Shown here in pieces: positions 24,014 to 33,026 of a DNA stretch of 64,000 nucleotides. The notes under the pieces were generated by a model. The model was not told the DNA's origin. It saw nothing but the letters and a program-made list of their open reading frames with translations, and searched no databases. How positions within the stretch are numbered: the first letter of the stretch is position 1; each line of letters begins with the position of its first letter. The stretch covers positions 310,001-374,000 of the forward strand of contig NZ_CP050177.1 of NCBI RefSeq assembly GCF_011694815.1, in the 5' to 3' direction. The position numbers and the translations under genes are program-made. The stretch comes from Streptomyces liangshanensis. GTDB taxonomy: Bacteria > Actinomycetota > Actinomycetes > Streptomycetales > Streptomycetaceae.

Positions 24014-24904
24014 TCACACCGCGGGACCGGCCGTGTCCTCGCCACGTCCCCGACCGGGCGAGGACACACGGCCGGCCGCCTGGAGCTCCGCCGGCGGCTG
24101 CCGCATCCGCACCGTGAACGGCGGGCCCTGTACGGCGCAGGCCGCCGCGTGGCCCGGGATCGTGGGCACGTCGACGACGGTCCAGCCTGCGGGCAGCGCC
24201 GCCCGCCCCGTCGTCCCGAGGTAGTCGGCGGCCAGGTCGCGCCCCAGACCCGTACCGATGCCCTTGAGGTAGGCCTCCTTGCGGGTCCACACGCGGGTGA
24301 ATCCGGCCGGCCGGCCGTCGGCGGGAAGCTCCGCCAACTCGGCCTGCTCGGCGGGGTGCAGGACGGCGGCGAGATCGCCGACCGCGCGCCGCAGGGCGAC
24401 GGGCTCGACGTCGACGCCGATGGCCTCGGACGCGACACCGATCATGACCAGATCACCGCCGTGGGACAGCGAGAAGTGCACCGGGAAGGGCGGATCGGCC
24501 AGCACGGGCCTGCCGTGCGGGCCCCCGCAGCAGGGGCAGGTGTCCCTGCCCAGCTCGATCGCCTCCGGCGCGCGCCCCACGCACGCCCCGAGCACACGGC
24601 GCAACGCGGTGTGCGCGACGGCGTACCGGATCCGGTCGCGGCCGTGCACGAAGGCGGCCACCCGCCGGCGCTCCTCCGCGTCCAGTACCGACAGGTCGAG
24701 GGTCTCCTCCGTCTGCCGCGAGACGTCCAGCAGCCAGAGGTCCACCACTCCCGGGCGCGGCGCGCCGGGCCGCCCGGCGGGTGGTGCGTCGCGGCGCTGG
24801 ATCTCGGACAGGACGGTCTCCCGGGACGTGCGGGTCGGTGGAACGCCCAGCGTAACCGCATCGGCCGCGCGACCGGCGCCCCGCGGCGCGGCCTGGGGGA
24901 TCAT
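24014..24904 (-). CDS. 4'-phosphopantetheinyl transferase (Sfp type)
   Basis: Transfers phosphopantetheine from CoA to carrier proteins of fatty-acid, polyketide or peptide synthases. All Sfp motifs are seen: TCPCCGGPHGRPVL, HFSLSHGGDLVMIG, the magnesium site IGVDVEPV, and WTRKEAYLKGIGTGL. With the ATG at 24904 the protein has 296 residues, 50 more than usual; the first 52 residues are Pro/Arg-rich and lack the fold, so the true start may be internal, for example the GTG at 24748 giving 244 residues. Neither has a clear ribosome site. Its ATG lies only 6 bp from the start of the divergent methyltransferase. No synthase genes are adjacent. Confidence 0.85.
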   Translation of the reverse strand: MIPQAAPRGAGRAADAVTLGVPPTRTSRETVLSEIQRRDAPPAGRPGAPRPGVVDLWLLDVSRQTEETLDLSVLDAEERRRVAAFVHGRDRIRYAVAHTALRRVLGACVGRAPEAIELGRDTCPCCGGPHGRPVLADPPFPVHFSLSHGGDLVMIGVASEAIGVDVEPVALRRAVGDLAAVLHPAEQAELAELPADGRPAGFTRVWTRKEAYLKGIGTGLGRDLAADYLGTTGRAALPAGWTVVDVPTIPGHAAACAVQGPPFTVRMRQPPAELQAAGRVSSPGRGRGEDTAGPAV

Positions 24905-24910
24905 GGGGCC

Positions 24911-25510
24911 ATGGCCCATGACCACACGCATGTACAGCAGTTCTTCGGCGCGAGGGCGGCGGACTGGGACAGCCGCTTCCCCGACGACGGCCCCGCCTAC
25001 GCGGCGGCCGTCGCGGACCTCGGCCTCCGGGCCGGCGACGCGGTGCTGGACGCCGGATGCGGGACCGGCCGCGCCCTGCCGGCCCTGCGGGAGGCGGTGG
25101 GTCCGGCGGGTGCGGTGCTGGGCGTCGACCTGACGGCCGCGATGCTCGACGCGGCCGTACGGGCGGGCCGCGACCGCAGCGGCCGGCTGGTGCGCGCCGA
25201 CGTGGCCGTACTCCCGGTCAAGGACGGGGCGCTGGACGCGGTGTTCGCCGCCGGGCTGATCGCGCACCTGCCGCAACCGGCGCGGGGGCTGGCGGAGTTG
25301 GCCCGGGTCGTGCGGCCCGGCGGGCAGTTGGCGCTGTTCCATCCCATCGGCCGCGCCGCGCTCGCCACCCGGCAGAACCGGGTGATCACGGAGGACGACC
25401 TGCGCGCCGAGCCCAACCTCCGGCCACTGCTGGCCGGTTCGGGATGGCGGCTGGAGTCGTACGTGGACGAGGAGGCCCGCTTCCTCGCGCTGGCGGTCCG
25501 TCAGGACTGA
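24911..25510 (+). CDS. Class I SAM-dependent methyltransferase
   Basis: 199-residue methyltransferase (methyltransf_11/UbiE-like). SAM-binding motif I is AVLDAGCGTGRALPAL at about 45-60, motif II VLGVDLTAAMLDAA, then RLVRADVAVLPVKDGALDAV and VVRPGGQLALFHPIGR. Lower-than-usual length implies no extra cap domain. The His-rich start MAHDHTH is followed by QQFFGARAADWDSRF, a common N-terminal helix of such enzymes. GATCAT ends 6 nt before the ATG, which would again be leaderless. Head-to-head with the phosphopantetheinyl transferase. Substrate unknown. Confidence 0.88.
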   Translation: MAHDHTHVQQFFGARAADWDSRFPDDGPAYAAAVADLGLRAGDAVLDAGCGTGRALPALREAVGPAGAVLGVDLTAAMLDAAVRAGRDRSGRLVRADVAVLPVKDGALDAVFAAGLIAHLPQPARGLAELARVVRPGGQLALFHPIGRAALATRQNRVITEDDLRAEPNLRPLLAGSGWRLESYVDEEARFLALAVRQD

Positions 25511-25616
25511 TTCCCCCACGGGACGCGGGCGGGCGGGGACGGCCTCTTCTGCCCGGGGCCCGGGGACCTTAGGTTGGAACGCCAGGCAGCGCCCGTCAGC
25601 AGGGAAGGTGGACCCG

Positions 25617-25928
25617 GTGTTCGACCGACTGCGCAGGATCTTCGCCTCGGACCACGCCATCGCACCGTCCGGATCGCGGCCCCCGGGAGGGCGGGGGGAT
25701 ACCCGGGGACGACAGCACAACCTCTTCGAGGCGGCGGCCACGTACGTGGCGGCGTGCGCGGAGGACGACCAGGGGCGGATCGACGAGGCCGCCGGGTGGG
25801 TCTCCCCGGAGGCGCTCTCGTTCGGTGTCAGCGAGCTGGCGTGCCGCGCCGTGATCGCCCTGGCCCGGGAGCGGGACGAGTCGCCGCAGACCGTGGCCCG
25901 CAGCCTCATGGGGCTGCCCGCGGCGTAA
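25617..25928 (+). CDS. Hypothetical helical protein, 103 residues
   Basis: No family recognised. Starts MFDRLRRIFASDHAIAP, has a Gly/Pro/Arg-rich linker, then a helical domain NLFEAAATYVAACAEDDQGR, WVSPEALSFGVSELACRAVI and SPQTVARSLMGLPAA. No signal peptide or membrane segment. The GTG at 25617 has GGAAGGTGG 5 nt upstream; a GTG at 25608 sits inside that site. Independent gene between the methyltransferase and another hypothetical on the same strand. Confidence 0.7.
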   Translation: MFDRLRRIFASDHAIAPSGSRPPGGRGDTRGRQHNLFEAAATYVAACAEDDQGRIDEAAGWVSPEALSFGVSELACRAVIALARERDESPQTVARSLMGLPAA

Positions 25929-26040
25929 GGACGGCGGGTCCCCGCAGCGACCGCGGGGATATCGGGTCGTAGCGGACTCTCGACGTCCGGGTGGTCGACT
26001 GGCTAGGGTGCGCCGACAACCGGTCGAATCGGGAGGTGTC

Positions 26041-26886
26041 GTGACCGTGGCGGACGATTCCATCGATGAGGACACCATCGACGATGACACCCTGTATGTG
26101 CTCACTGCCGCTCTGTTGACCCCGGCGCGCTTCCCGGGCGTCCTCGGCGACGACTACCCGGAGGCATGTGCGGCGCTCGGGCTGGATCCCTGGGCGCGGG
26201 GCTACGGGCTGGTCCTGGGCCAGGACGGCGAGGGGGCGCGCTGGACGGTGGCGGTGGACGACGTGTCGCTCGTGGCCGTCGCGATCTCGTCGTGGGACTG
26301 CGGCATGGCGTACGACCTCTCGCCGGAGGAGCGGAGCGTGGTCTGCGCGCTGCCCGGCTGGCCGCTGGACGTGGCCGTGGCGGCGCCCGGCGTGCCCGCC
26401 CCTCACGACCCGGAGCCGGATCCGGACCTGGAGGTGGGTGCGGCGGCACGCGGCCCGGACGGTCGGAGCGACACCTGGACGCCGCTCACGCCGCCCGACA
26501 CGACGGTCTGGGGCCCGGCACAGCGCCGGCTGGGCGCGGACGAGGTCGCGGCCGACTGGGCGGGCTGGCGGGAGCGCTACGACGCCGCCACGGCGGACGG
26601 ACCGGAGGCGGGGGAGCCGCTGCCCGAGGTGCGGCGGGTGATCACGGAGCTGCGCGGTTACGTGGAGAGGACGCCGCCCCTGGGCCGGGTACGTTCCGGC
26701 TTCGCGCCCGGCGGCGCCCGGACGCTGCGCGCGGACGGCCCCGGCTGGTCCTTCGTCGCCAGGACCGACGACATGGCCTTCGTCCTGCTGGACGAGGAGC
26801 CCAACGAAGTGCTTCCGCTCGCCCGCGGCCCCGAGCTCCCGGCGCTGCTCGCGGCCCTCGACGCCATGGCCGTACGTCCCGCGTGA
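26041..26886 (+). CDS. Hypothetical protein, 281 residues
   Basis: No family recognised with confidence. The opening VADDSIDEDTIDDDTLYVLT is strikingly acidic. The first half (about residues 16-120) looks like one alpha/beta domain (VLGDDYPEACAALGLDPWAR, SWDCGMAYDLSPEERSVVCA), a Pro/Asp-rich linker follows, and the second half (WAGWRERYDAAT to AALDAMAVRPA) may be another, ending GWSFVARTDDMAFVLLDEEP. Likely cytosolic. GGGAGG about 5 nt before the GTG at 26041 supports the start. Monocistronic, ended by the strong hairpin at 26911-26948. Confidence 0.75.
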   Translation: MTVADDSIDEDTIDDDTLYVLTAALLTPARFPGVLGDDYPEACAALGLDPWARGYGLVLGQDGEGARWTVAVDDVSLVAVAISSWDCGMAYDLSPEERSVVCALPGWPLDVAVAAPGVPAPHDPEPDPDLEVGAAARGPDGRSDTWTPLTPPDTTVWGPAQRRLGADEVAADWAGWRERYDAATADGPEAGEPLPEVRRVITELRGYVERTPPLGRVRSGFAPGGARTLRADGPGWSFVARTDDMAFVLLDEEPNEVLPLARGPELPALLAALDAMAVRPA

Positions 26887-26910
26887 ACCGTGGCGCCGCG
26901 GACACGGCAG

Positions 26911-26948
26911 AGCTGACCGGGGGGACCCGGTGGTCCCTCCGGTCAGCT
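26911..26948. terminator. Bidirectional terminator hairpin
   Basis: A 17-bp stem with one G-T pair (AGCTGACCGG...GGTCAGCT) and a 4-nt loop lies between convergent genes. Confidence 0.85.
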
Positions 26949-26959
26949 GTCCGGCCCGG

Positions 26960-27142
26960 TCAGCGGCCGATCTGCTTGCGGTTGATCCGGCGCAGCCTGC
27001 GGCGCTGCGACGGGTCGAGCATCAGGTAGGTGGCTGCCGGCACACCCACCACGATCAACAGGGCCACCCAGAACGGTACGAACGCCCAGAGGATGAGGCC
27101 GACGGCCACTCCCCCGACGGCGATCTTTGCTTGTGTCGACAT
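26960..27142 (-). CDS. Small membrane protein, 60 residues
   Basis: Short integral membrane protein starting MSTQAKIAVGGVAVGLILWA with one long or two short hydrophobic helices up to about residue 43, then a strongly basic tail RRRLRRINRKQIGR that should sit in the cytoplasm. GGAGG precedes the ATG with good spacing. No function recognised. It lies downstream of the desaturase gene on the same strand, 70 nt away, so it could share its transcript. Confidence 0.75.
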   Translation of the reverse strand: MSTQAKIAVGGVAVGLILWAFVPFWVALLIVVGVPAATYLMLDPSQRRRLRRINRKQIGR

Positions 27143-27212
27143 CCCGACGCCTCCTTCGCGGCCACGGGCCGCTCACTGCTCGGTGAACGCGTAGGAGCGT
27201 CCGCCAGTTCCA

Positions 27213-28298
27213 CTATGCGCCTGTACGGAGCGGTTCGCCGACGTCGTGGAGGTGACCGAGGGCCTGGCGGTACGAGTCGATCAGTCCGGTCTCGGCGTAG
27301 GAGACGCCCAGCGCCTGGCAGTGCGCGCGCACCAGCGGCTGGGCGAGCCGCAGGTGGGGGCGGGGCATGCTGGGGAAGAGGTGGTGCTCGATCTGGTAGT
27401 TCAGCCCGCCGAGGAACCAGTCGGTGAACACACCGCCGCGGATGTTGCGCGACGTCAGGACCTGGCGGCGCAGGTGGCCCCAGTCGGCGCCGTTCTCGGC
27501 GTCGGGCATCTCCATGCCCTTGTGGTTCGGCGCGAAGGCCATGCCCAGGTGCAGGCCCAGGAGCATCTGGTGGATGAGCGCGAAGACGACGGCCTGGCCG
27601 ACGGTCAGTGTGGTGAGCAGCAGGGTGACGTACGCGGCGACGTGGGCGGCCAGGAGCAGGCCCTCGACCACGCGGCGGCGGCCGGGCATGCGGGTGTCGT
27701 TCCGGCGCGAGAAGACGGCCTGGAAGCCGTACACCTTGAGGGCGATGCCCTCCAGGGTCGTCAGCGGGAAGAACATCCAGGCCTGGTGGCGGGTGAGCCA
27801 GCCCTTGAATCCCGTACGGCCGGCCGTCTGTCCCTGGGTGAAGACGAAGATGTCGGCGGCGACGTCCGGGTCCTTGTCGACGTGGTTGGGGTTGGCGTGG
27901 TGCCGGTTGTGCTTGTCGTTCCACCACTCCTGGCTCATCCCGAGCAGCAGGTTGGCGTGGACGAGCTGGATGACGCGGCCCTTGGCGCGGTCACCGGTGA
28001 TCTGGGAGTGCCCCGCGTCGTGGCCGACGAACGCGATGCGGGCCGAGAGGAGCGCCAGCGGGGGCGCGAGGAGCATCGTCCACCAGGTGGGGCCGAGGAG
28101 TGCCATGGCGGTGACCACGGCGGCGACGAGAACCAGGTTGACCGTGATGCCCCGGGCGTACCAGGCGACCCGGCGCTCGAGGAGCCCCTGTTCCTTGACC
28201 GTCCGCAGCAATGGCGCGAAGTCGCTGCCCGCGCCGCGGCCGGTGGCCGGTTCGGATATGGGCTCCACGGCGGGGGGTGCGGTGGTGGCCTGGGGCAT
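27213..28298 (-). CDS. Membrane fatty acid desaturase
   Basis: 361-residue di-iron acyl desaturase of the membrane-bound (DesA/FADS) class. The three histidine boxes are FVGHDAGHSQ, KHNRHHANPNHVD and YQIEHHLFPSMPR; the Gln at the first position of the third box is typical of front-end or acyl-lipid desaturases, although no cytochrome b5 domain is attached. Several hydrophobic spans surround the boxes (LVLVAAVVTAMALLG, HVAAYVTLLLTTLTVGQAVV). It likely adjusts membrane fluidity, for example in the cold. ATG at 28298 has GGAGA upstream. Single gene, with a 272-bp region before the divergent helicase gene. Confidence 0.92.
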   Translation of the reverse strand: MPQATTAPPAVEPISEPATGRGAGSDFAPLLRTVKEQGLLERRVAWYARGITVNLVLVAAVVTAMALLGPTWWTMLLAPPLALLSARIAFVGHDAGHSQITGDRAKGRVIQLVHANLLLGMSQEWWNDKHNRHHANPNHVDKDPDVAADIFVFTQGQTAGRTGFKGWLTRHQAWMFFPLTTLEGIALKVYGFQAVFSRRNDTRMPGRRRVVEGLLLAAHVAAYVTLLLTTLTVGQAVVFALIHQMLLGLHLGMAFAPNHKGMEMPDAENGADWGHLRRQVLTSRNIRGGVFTDWFLGGLNYQIEHHLFPSMPRPHLRLAQPLVRAHCQALGVSYAETGLIDSYRQALGHLHDVGEPLRTGA

Positions 28299-28570
28299 GT
28301 CGGTCTCCGGTCTGTCGGCCGATGTGCGGAAGAAGGGTCGCGCCGTCTGCGCTGACCTGGGGAAAAACGTACGGGCCCGGCGAAGGTGGCGACCATGGCG
28401 CCACCCCCCGGAAACGGGGGAGGCTTCCCGGGGGTCGGCAGTGGTGCTGGCTACACCCCGCCGCTTCGGTGTGAGCCGCGTCATGGAAACTCCGGGACCG
28501 CGTGGCTTCGCGGTCGGGTACCATCGGCGGCTCACCCGCAGTAGTCAAAGTTGAGGAATGCGTCTTCGCT

Positions 28571-31495
28571 GTGCACACGCTCCCCGCGGCAACGCTCTCC
28601 CGGGTCTCCGAACTCGCCCGCTGTTCCACGGTCTTTCTCCCGGGGGACCCGGCTCGCACCGGCCGGATCGCCTACTGGCATCCCGACGGCGCGGAACCGC
28701 CGTCCGCGCCGGGCTCCGTGGAGGAGCTGGCCGTCGTCGACACCGAGGCCCACCCTCTCATGGTCAGGGCGCTGCTGGTGCCCCTACGGGACGCTCTTCC
28801 GTGGCTGACCAGGGCCCGTGTGGCGGAGAATGTGTCCCCGTCCGCCGCCTTCTGGGGCGCGGCGACGCTGCTCGCCCTGCAACTGGCCTCCCGTGGACGG
28901 ATGTTGCCCGGTCTCACCGGGACCGGGCACGACGCGTGGCGGGCGGGGCCGCTGACGGCCGAGGACCTGGAGGAGGTACGTACGCTCGCCGCCTCCATGC
29001 CGCCCTGCGCCCATGCCGTTCCGCTCGCCGGGACCACGCTTCTGCCCGAGCAGGAAGGGTTGTTGCGCGACTTCCTCGACGCGGTGGCCGACACGCTGCC
29101 GCGTACCCCGGCCGCGCCGCTCGCCGCCGGTGGTCCCGCCTTCGCCGCCGTGCCCGCCCGGCGTTTCCCCGAACTCCGGTCCTGGGCGGGCGATGTGGCC
29201 GCGGGTCATGACGCGGGGGTACGGCTCTCCCTGCGCGTCGAGGTGACGGGGCTGCCCGACGCGGACGACCCGGTCCTGGACGAGGAGGCACCCGGTCCCG
29301 TCTTCCGGGCCGTGGTGCAGATGCACAGTGTCAGCGACCCGGCCGTGGTGGCCGACGCGGCGGAGTTCTGGGCGGCTCCCGCGGACCGGGGCTCCCCGGG
29401 AGGAGCCGGGGCGGCCTTCGGGCCGCGCGCGCGGATGGACGCCCTGCTGGCGCTGCGCAGGGCGGCGCGCGCCTGGCCCCCGCTGGCGCCGCTGCTCGAC
29501 GCGGCCGTGCCGGACGCCGTGGAGCTGGCCGACGACGAGATCGCCGAGCTGCTCGGCGAGGCCTCCGGGGCGCTCGCCGCGACCGGTGTCCAGGTGCACT
29601 GGCCCCGGGAGTTGGCGCGGACGCTCACGGCCCGCGCCGTGATCGGCCCGCGGCCGGCCGGGGACGGCGGAGAGGACGGCGGGGACGGTGCCGGCGGGAC
29701 CGGCCGCGGGCGGAGCGGGAGCGACCTGCCCTCCTTCCTCTCGGCGGACGCGCTCCTCGCGTTCAACTGGCGCTTCGCGCTGGGCGATCAGCAGCTCACC
29801 CGCGCCGAACTGGACCAACTCGCCGAGGCGGGGCGCCCGGTGGTCCGGCTGCGGGACCGGTGGGTGCTCATCGACCCCGCCGAGGCGCGGCGCGCGCTGG
29901 AGAGCCGGGACCGCGAGGTCACCCCGCTGGACGCGCTCGGCGCCGTACTGACCGGCTCCACCGAGGTCGACGGACGCCGGTTCGACGTCGTCGCGTCGGG
30001 GTGGCTCGCCGCGCTGCGCGACCGGCTGGCCGATCCCGAGTCCGCCGGGGCCGACCAGGTGGTCCCCCAGCCCGCCGGACTCGACGCGACGCTCAGGGAC
30101 TACCAGCTGCGCGGCTTCAACTGGCTGCACCGCATGACCTCGCTCGGCCTCGGCGCCTGTCTCGCCGACGACATGGGGCTCGGCAAGACCATCACGCTCA
30201 TCGCCCTCCACGTGCACCGGCAGACCGACCCGTCCGCCGCGGGCCCCACCCTGGTGGTCTGCCCCGCCTCGCTGATGGGCAACTGGCAGCGCGAGGTGGA
30301 GCGGTTCGCGCCCGGCACACCCGTACGCCGCTTCCACGGCGCGTCCCGCGGCCTGGAGGACCTGCGGGACGGCGAGTTCGTCCTCACCACCTACGGCACG
30401 ATGCGGCTGGACGCGGCACGCCTCGCCGACGCCGGCTGGGGCCTCGTGGTCGCGGACGAGGCCCAGCACGTCAAGAATCCCTACTCGGCGACGGCCAAGC
30501 AGCTGCGGACGATCGGGGCCAAGGCGCGGGTGGCCCTCTCGGGGACGCCGGTGGAGAACAACCTCTCGGAGCTCTGGGCGATCCTGGACTGGACCACCCC
30601 GGGGCTGCTCGGGCGCCTCGGGACGTTCCGTACCCGCTACGCGCAGGCGATCGAGAGCGGCGGTGACCCGGCGGCCGCCGAACGGCTCGCCGCGCTGGTC
30701 CGCCCGTTCCTGCTGCGCCGCCGCAAGTCCGATCCCGGCATCGCGCCGGAGCTGCCGCCGAAGACCGAGACCGACCGGGCCGTCTCCCTCACCCCGGAGC
30801 AGGCGGGCCTGTACGAAGCGGTGGTACGGGAGACGCTCGCGGCGATCGCCGGGGCCGACGGCATGGAACGGCGGGGCCTGGTCGTGAAGTTGCTGACCGG
30901 GCTCAAGCAGATCTGCAACCACCCGGCGCAGTTCCTCAAGGAGACCGCACCCCGCCTCGCGGACCGCTCGGGAAAGCTGGAGCTGCTCGACGAACTGCTC
31001 GACACCATCCTCGCGGAGGGCGCGAGCGTGCTGGTCTTCACCCAGTACGTGCAGATGGCGCGGTTGCTGGAGGCGCATCTCGCGGCGCGCGGGACCCCGA
31101 CCCAGTTCCTGCACGGCGGCACACCGATCCCCGAGCGCGAGGTAATGGTCGACCGCTTCCAGAACGGTGAAGTGCCGGTCTTCCTGCTGTCGTTGAAGGC
31201 GGCGGGCACCGGGCTCAACCTCACCAGGGCGGAACACGTCGTGCACTACGACCGCTGGTGGAACCCCGCCGTCGAGGCGCAGGCCACGGACCGCGCGTAC
31301 CGCATCGGGCAGAACCGTCCCGTCCAGGTGCACCGGATGATCACCGAGGGCACGATCGAGGACCGCATCGCGGGAATGCTGGCGCGCAAGCAGAAGCTGG
31401 CGGACTCGGTGCTCGCCGCGGGCGAGTCCGCGCTGACCGAACTGACCGACGCCGAACTGGCGGATCTGGTGGAGCTGCGAGGGAGTGCCCGATGA
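28571..31495 (+). CDS. SNF2-family DEAD/DEAH helicase
   Basis: 974-residue Swi2/Snf2 ATPase (HepA/RapA-like translocase). An N-terminal half of unknown fold (residues 1-490; this corresponds to the SNF2-associated domain of bacterial homologues, with FLSADALLAFNWRFALGDQQ) precedes the ATPase. Helicase motifs: Walker A DDMGLGKT, Ia TLVVCPASLMGNW, II VADEAQHVKN, III LSGTPVENNLSELW, IV VLVFTQYVQMARLL, V KAAGTGLNLTRAEHVVHYDR and VI QATDRAYRIGQNR. It probably remodels protein-DNA complexes. Its stop overlaps the next start as ATGA, so the SWIM protein is co-translated. The start is uncertain; GTG 28571 is chosen as the first plausible codon. Confidence 0.92.
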   Translation: MHTLPAATLSRVSELARCSTVFLPGDPARTGRIAYWHPDGAEPPSAPGSVEELAVVDTEAHPLMVRALLVPLRDALPWLTRARVAENVSPSAAFWGAATLLALQLASRGRMLPGLTGTGHDAWRAGPLTAEDLEEVRTLAASMPPCAHAVPLAGTTLLPEQEGLLRDFLDAVADTLPRTPAAPLAAGGPAFAAVPARRFPELRSWAGDVAAGHDAGVRLSLRVEVTGLPDADDPVLDEEAPGPVFRAVVQMHSVSDPAVVADAAEFWAAPADRGSPGGAGAAFGPRARMDALLALRRAARAWPPLAPLLDAAVPDAVELADDEIAELLGEASGALAATGVQVHWPRELARTLTARAVIGPRPAGDGGEDGGDGAGGTGRGRSGSDLPSFLSADALLAFNWRFALGDQQLTRAELDQLAEAGRPVVRLRDRWVLIDPAEARRALESRDREVTPLDALGAVLTGSTEVDGRRFDVVASGWLAALRDRLADPESAGADQVVPQPAGLDATLRDYQLRGFNWLHRMTSLGLGACLADDMGLGKTITLIALHVHRQTDPSAAGPTLVVCPASLMGNWQREVERFAPGTPVRRFHGASRGLEDLRDGEFVLTTYGTMRLDAARLADAGWGLVVADEAQHVKNPYSATAKQLRTIGAKARVALSGTPVENNLSELWAILDWTTPGLLGRLGTFRTRYAQAIESGGDPAAAERLAALVRPFLLRRRKSDPGIAPELPPKTETDRAVSLTPEQAGLYEAVVRETLAAIAGADGMERRGLVVKLLTGLKQICNHPAQFLKETAPRLADRSGKLELLDELLDTILAEGASVLVFTQYVQMARLLEAHLAARGTPTQFLHGGTPIPEREVMVDRFQNGEVPVFLLSLKAAGTGLNLTRAEHVVHYDRWWNPAVEAQATDRAYRIGQNRPVQVHRMITEGTIEDRIAGMLARKQKLADSVLAAGESALTELTDAELADLVELRGSAR

Positions 31496-32835
31496 GCGGG
31501 AACACGTACGACGACGACCTCGACGCCAAGGGCACGGACGGCGACGGCGACACCGGCACCGATCGTGAGGAGCGGGTCTTCGCGGCGCTCCCGCCCGCCC
31601 AGGGCCGGGGCTTCGCCCGGTCGTGGTGGGGCCTGGCCTGGCTGAAGGCGCTGGAGGACACGGTCCTGGAGGGCGATCAGCTGCGGAAGGGACGCGTGCA
31701 CGCCCGCCAGGGGGCCGTCGGGGCGGTGTCCGTCCAGCCGGGCCGGATCACGGCGGTCGTACGGGGGAAGGACGGGACGGCGCAGCGCAGCGACGTGCTG
31801 TGGCAGGCGCTGAGCGACGAGGAGTGGGACCGCTTCCTCGACATGGCGGTCGAGCGGGCGGGGCACATCGCCGCGCTGCTGGACCGGGAGATGCCGCCGC
31901 ACCTGGTGGAGGACGCGGCGGGCGCGGGGGTCGAACTGCTCCCGGGCATCGGTGACCTGGAGCCGCGCTGCGGCTGCGAGGCCTGGGACCACTGTCCGCA
32001 CACGGCGGCGCTCTGCTACCAGATGGCGCGGCTGCTGGACCAGGATCCGTTCGTGCTGCTGCTGATGCGGGGGCGGGGCGAGCGGCGGCTGCTGGACGAG
32101 TTGCAGCGGCGGAGCGCGGCGCGAGCGGCCGCCGGGGACGAGCCGGGCGGGGAGGCCGGGGACGGTGCCCCGGGGCGGCCGGGGGTGCCAGCCGGCGAGG
32201 CCTTCGCCGCGCGGGACATCCTGCCGCCGCTGCCCTCTCCCCCACCGCCGCCGCCCGCGCCGGGCCGGCCGCCGGCGCTCGACACCGACACACCGCCGCC
32301 CCCGGGCGTCGACGCCCGCGCGGTGGAGTTCCTGGCCGCCGACGCGGCGGCGCGGGCGTTGCGGATACTGTCGGACGCGCTGGCGCCGGGGCATGGACAG
32401 CAGCCTCCGGAGGCAGAGTTGACGTCACGTCAGGACGCTGTGCGGCTGGCGGTGTCCGCCGACGACGAGCGGCTCTCGGCACGGCTCGCGCAGGGCTCCG
32501 GCCGGCCGCGCGCCGAGCTGGACCTCGCCGTGCGGGCGTGGCGGTACGGGGGCGCGCCCGCGCTCGCCGCGCTGGAGGAGGAGTGGACCCCGGAGCCGGG
32601 GACGCTGGCCCGCGCCAGGGCCGCGCTGGACGGGGCGTGGGAGGACGGCGAGCGGCCCCGGCTGCGGTCCGGCGGATCCGCGCGCTGGACGGTGGAGGGC
32701 GCGGCGGCGCAGCTGCGCCTGGGGGCCGACGGGCGGTGGTGGCCCTTCCGCAAGGAGCGCGGCCGGTGGGCGCCGGCGGGGCCCGGGGACCCGGACCCGG
32801 CGGCGGCCCTGGCCGGCGCGCTCGGCGACGGGTGA
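31492..32835 (+). CDS. SWIM zinc-finger protein coupled to SNF2 helicase
   Basis: 447 residues. The SWIM zinc ligand set CxC...CxH is complete in RCGCEAWDHCPHTAALCYQ at about residues 158-176. The N-terminal part (GRGFARSWWGLAWLKALEDT, VLEGDQLRKGRVHARQGAV) is the conserved block found with SWIM in bacterial SNF2 partners. A Pro-rich linker near 240-270 leads to a second helical half with no known domain. The ATG overlaps the helicase stop by 4 nt. SWIM domains bind DNA or proteins, so it probably targets or regulates the helicase; this gene pair is widespread in actinobacteria. Confidence 0.9.
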   Translation: MSGNTYDDDLDAKGTDGDGDTGTDREERVFAALPPAQGRGFARSWWGLAWLKALEDTVLEGDQLRKGRVHARQGAVGAVSVQPGRITAVVRGKDGTAQRSDVLWQALSDEEWDRFLDMAVERAGHIAALLDREMPPHLVEDAAGAGVELLPGIGDLEPRCGCEAWDHCPHTAALCYQMARLLDQDPFVLLLMRGRGERRLLDELQRRSAARAAAGDEPGGEAGDGAPGRPGVPAGEAFAARDILPPLPSPPPPPPAPGRPPALDTDTPPPPGVDARAVEFLAADAAARALRILSDALAPGHGQQPPEAELTSRQDAVRLAVSADDERLSARLAQGSGRPRAELDLAVRAWRYGGAPALAALEEEWTPEPGTLARARAALDGAWEDGERPRLRSGGSARWTVEGAAAQLRLGADGRWWPFRKERGRWAPAGPGDPDPAAALAGALGDG

Positions 32836-32899
32836 GCCGGGCGGGCCCCCGGCCCGGCGAACCCGGACGTGTCCCGCGGCCCGGCGACGGGTGACCCGG
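32823..32899. repeat. 18-bp direct repeat spanning a stop codon
   Basis: Two copies, 32823-32840 and 32882-32899, agree at 17 of 18 positions (CGGCGACGGGTGA core). The first holds the last codons and the TGA of the SWIM gene. Confidence 0.6.
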
Positions 32900-33026
32900 A
32901 CGAGTCTTCCGCCCGGCGGTGGGCGCGCCGTACGGTGATCGCCGGTGCGGATGCCGCGGCCCGGCCGGGGCGGGGGCACGTACACCCGTACCTCCGCATG
33001 TCCGATCGAGGGAGAGGCGCGCGCCC

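Noticed and set aside
13999..25510. Biosynthetic gene cluster around P450, PPTase and methyltransferase
   Set aside because: No core synthase or precursor peptide, and the genes are spread among unrelated single-gene units.
28784..31333. Long open frame antisense to the SNF2 helicase
   Set aside because: Shadow of the helicase reading frame; no domains or ribosome site.
28571..32835. DISARM-type phage defence system
   Set aside because: A SNF2 protein and a SWIM protein are present, but no methyltransferase, DUF1998 or phospholipase D gene.
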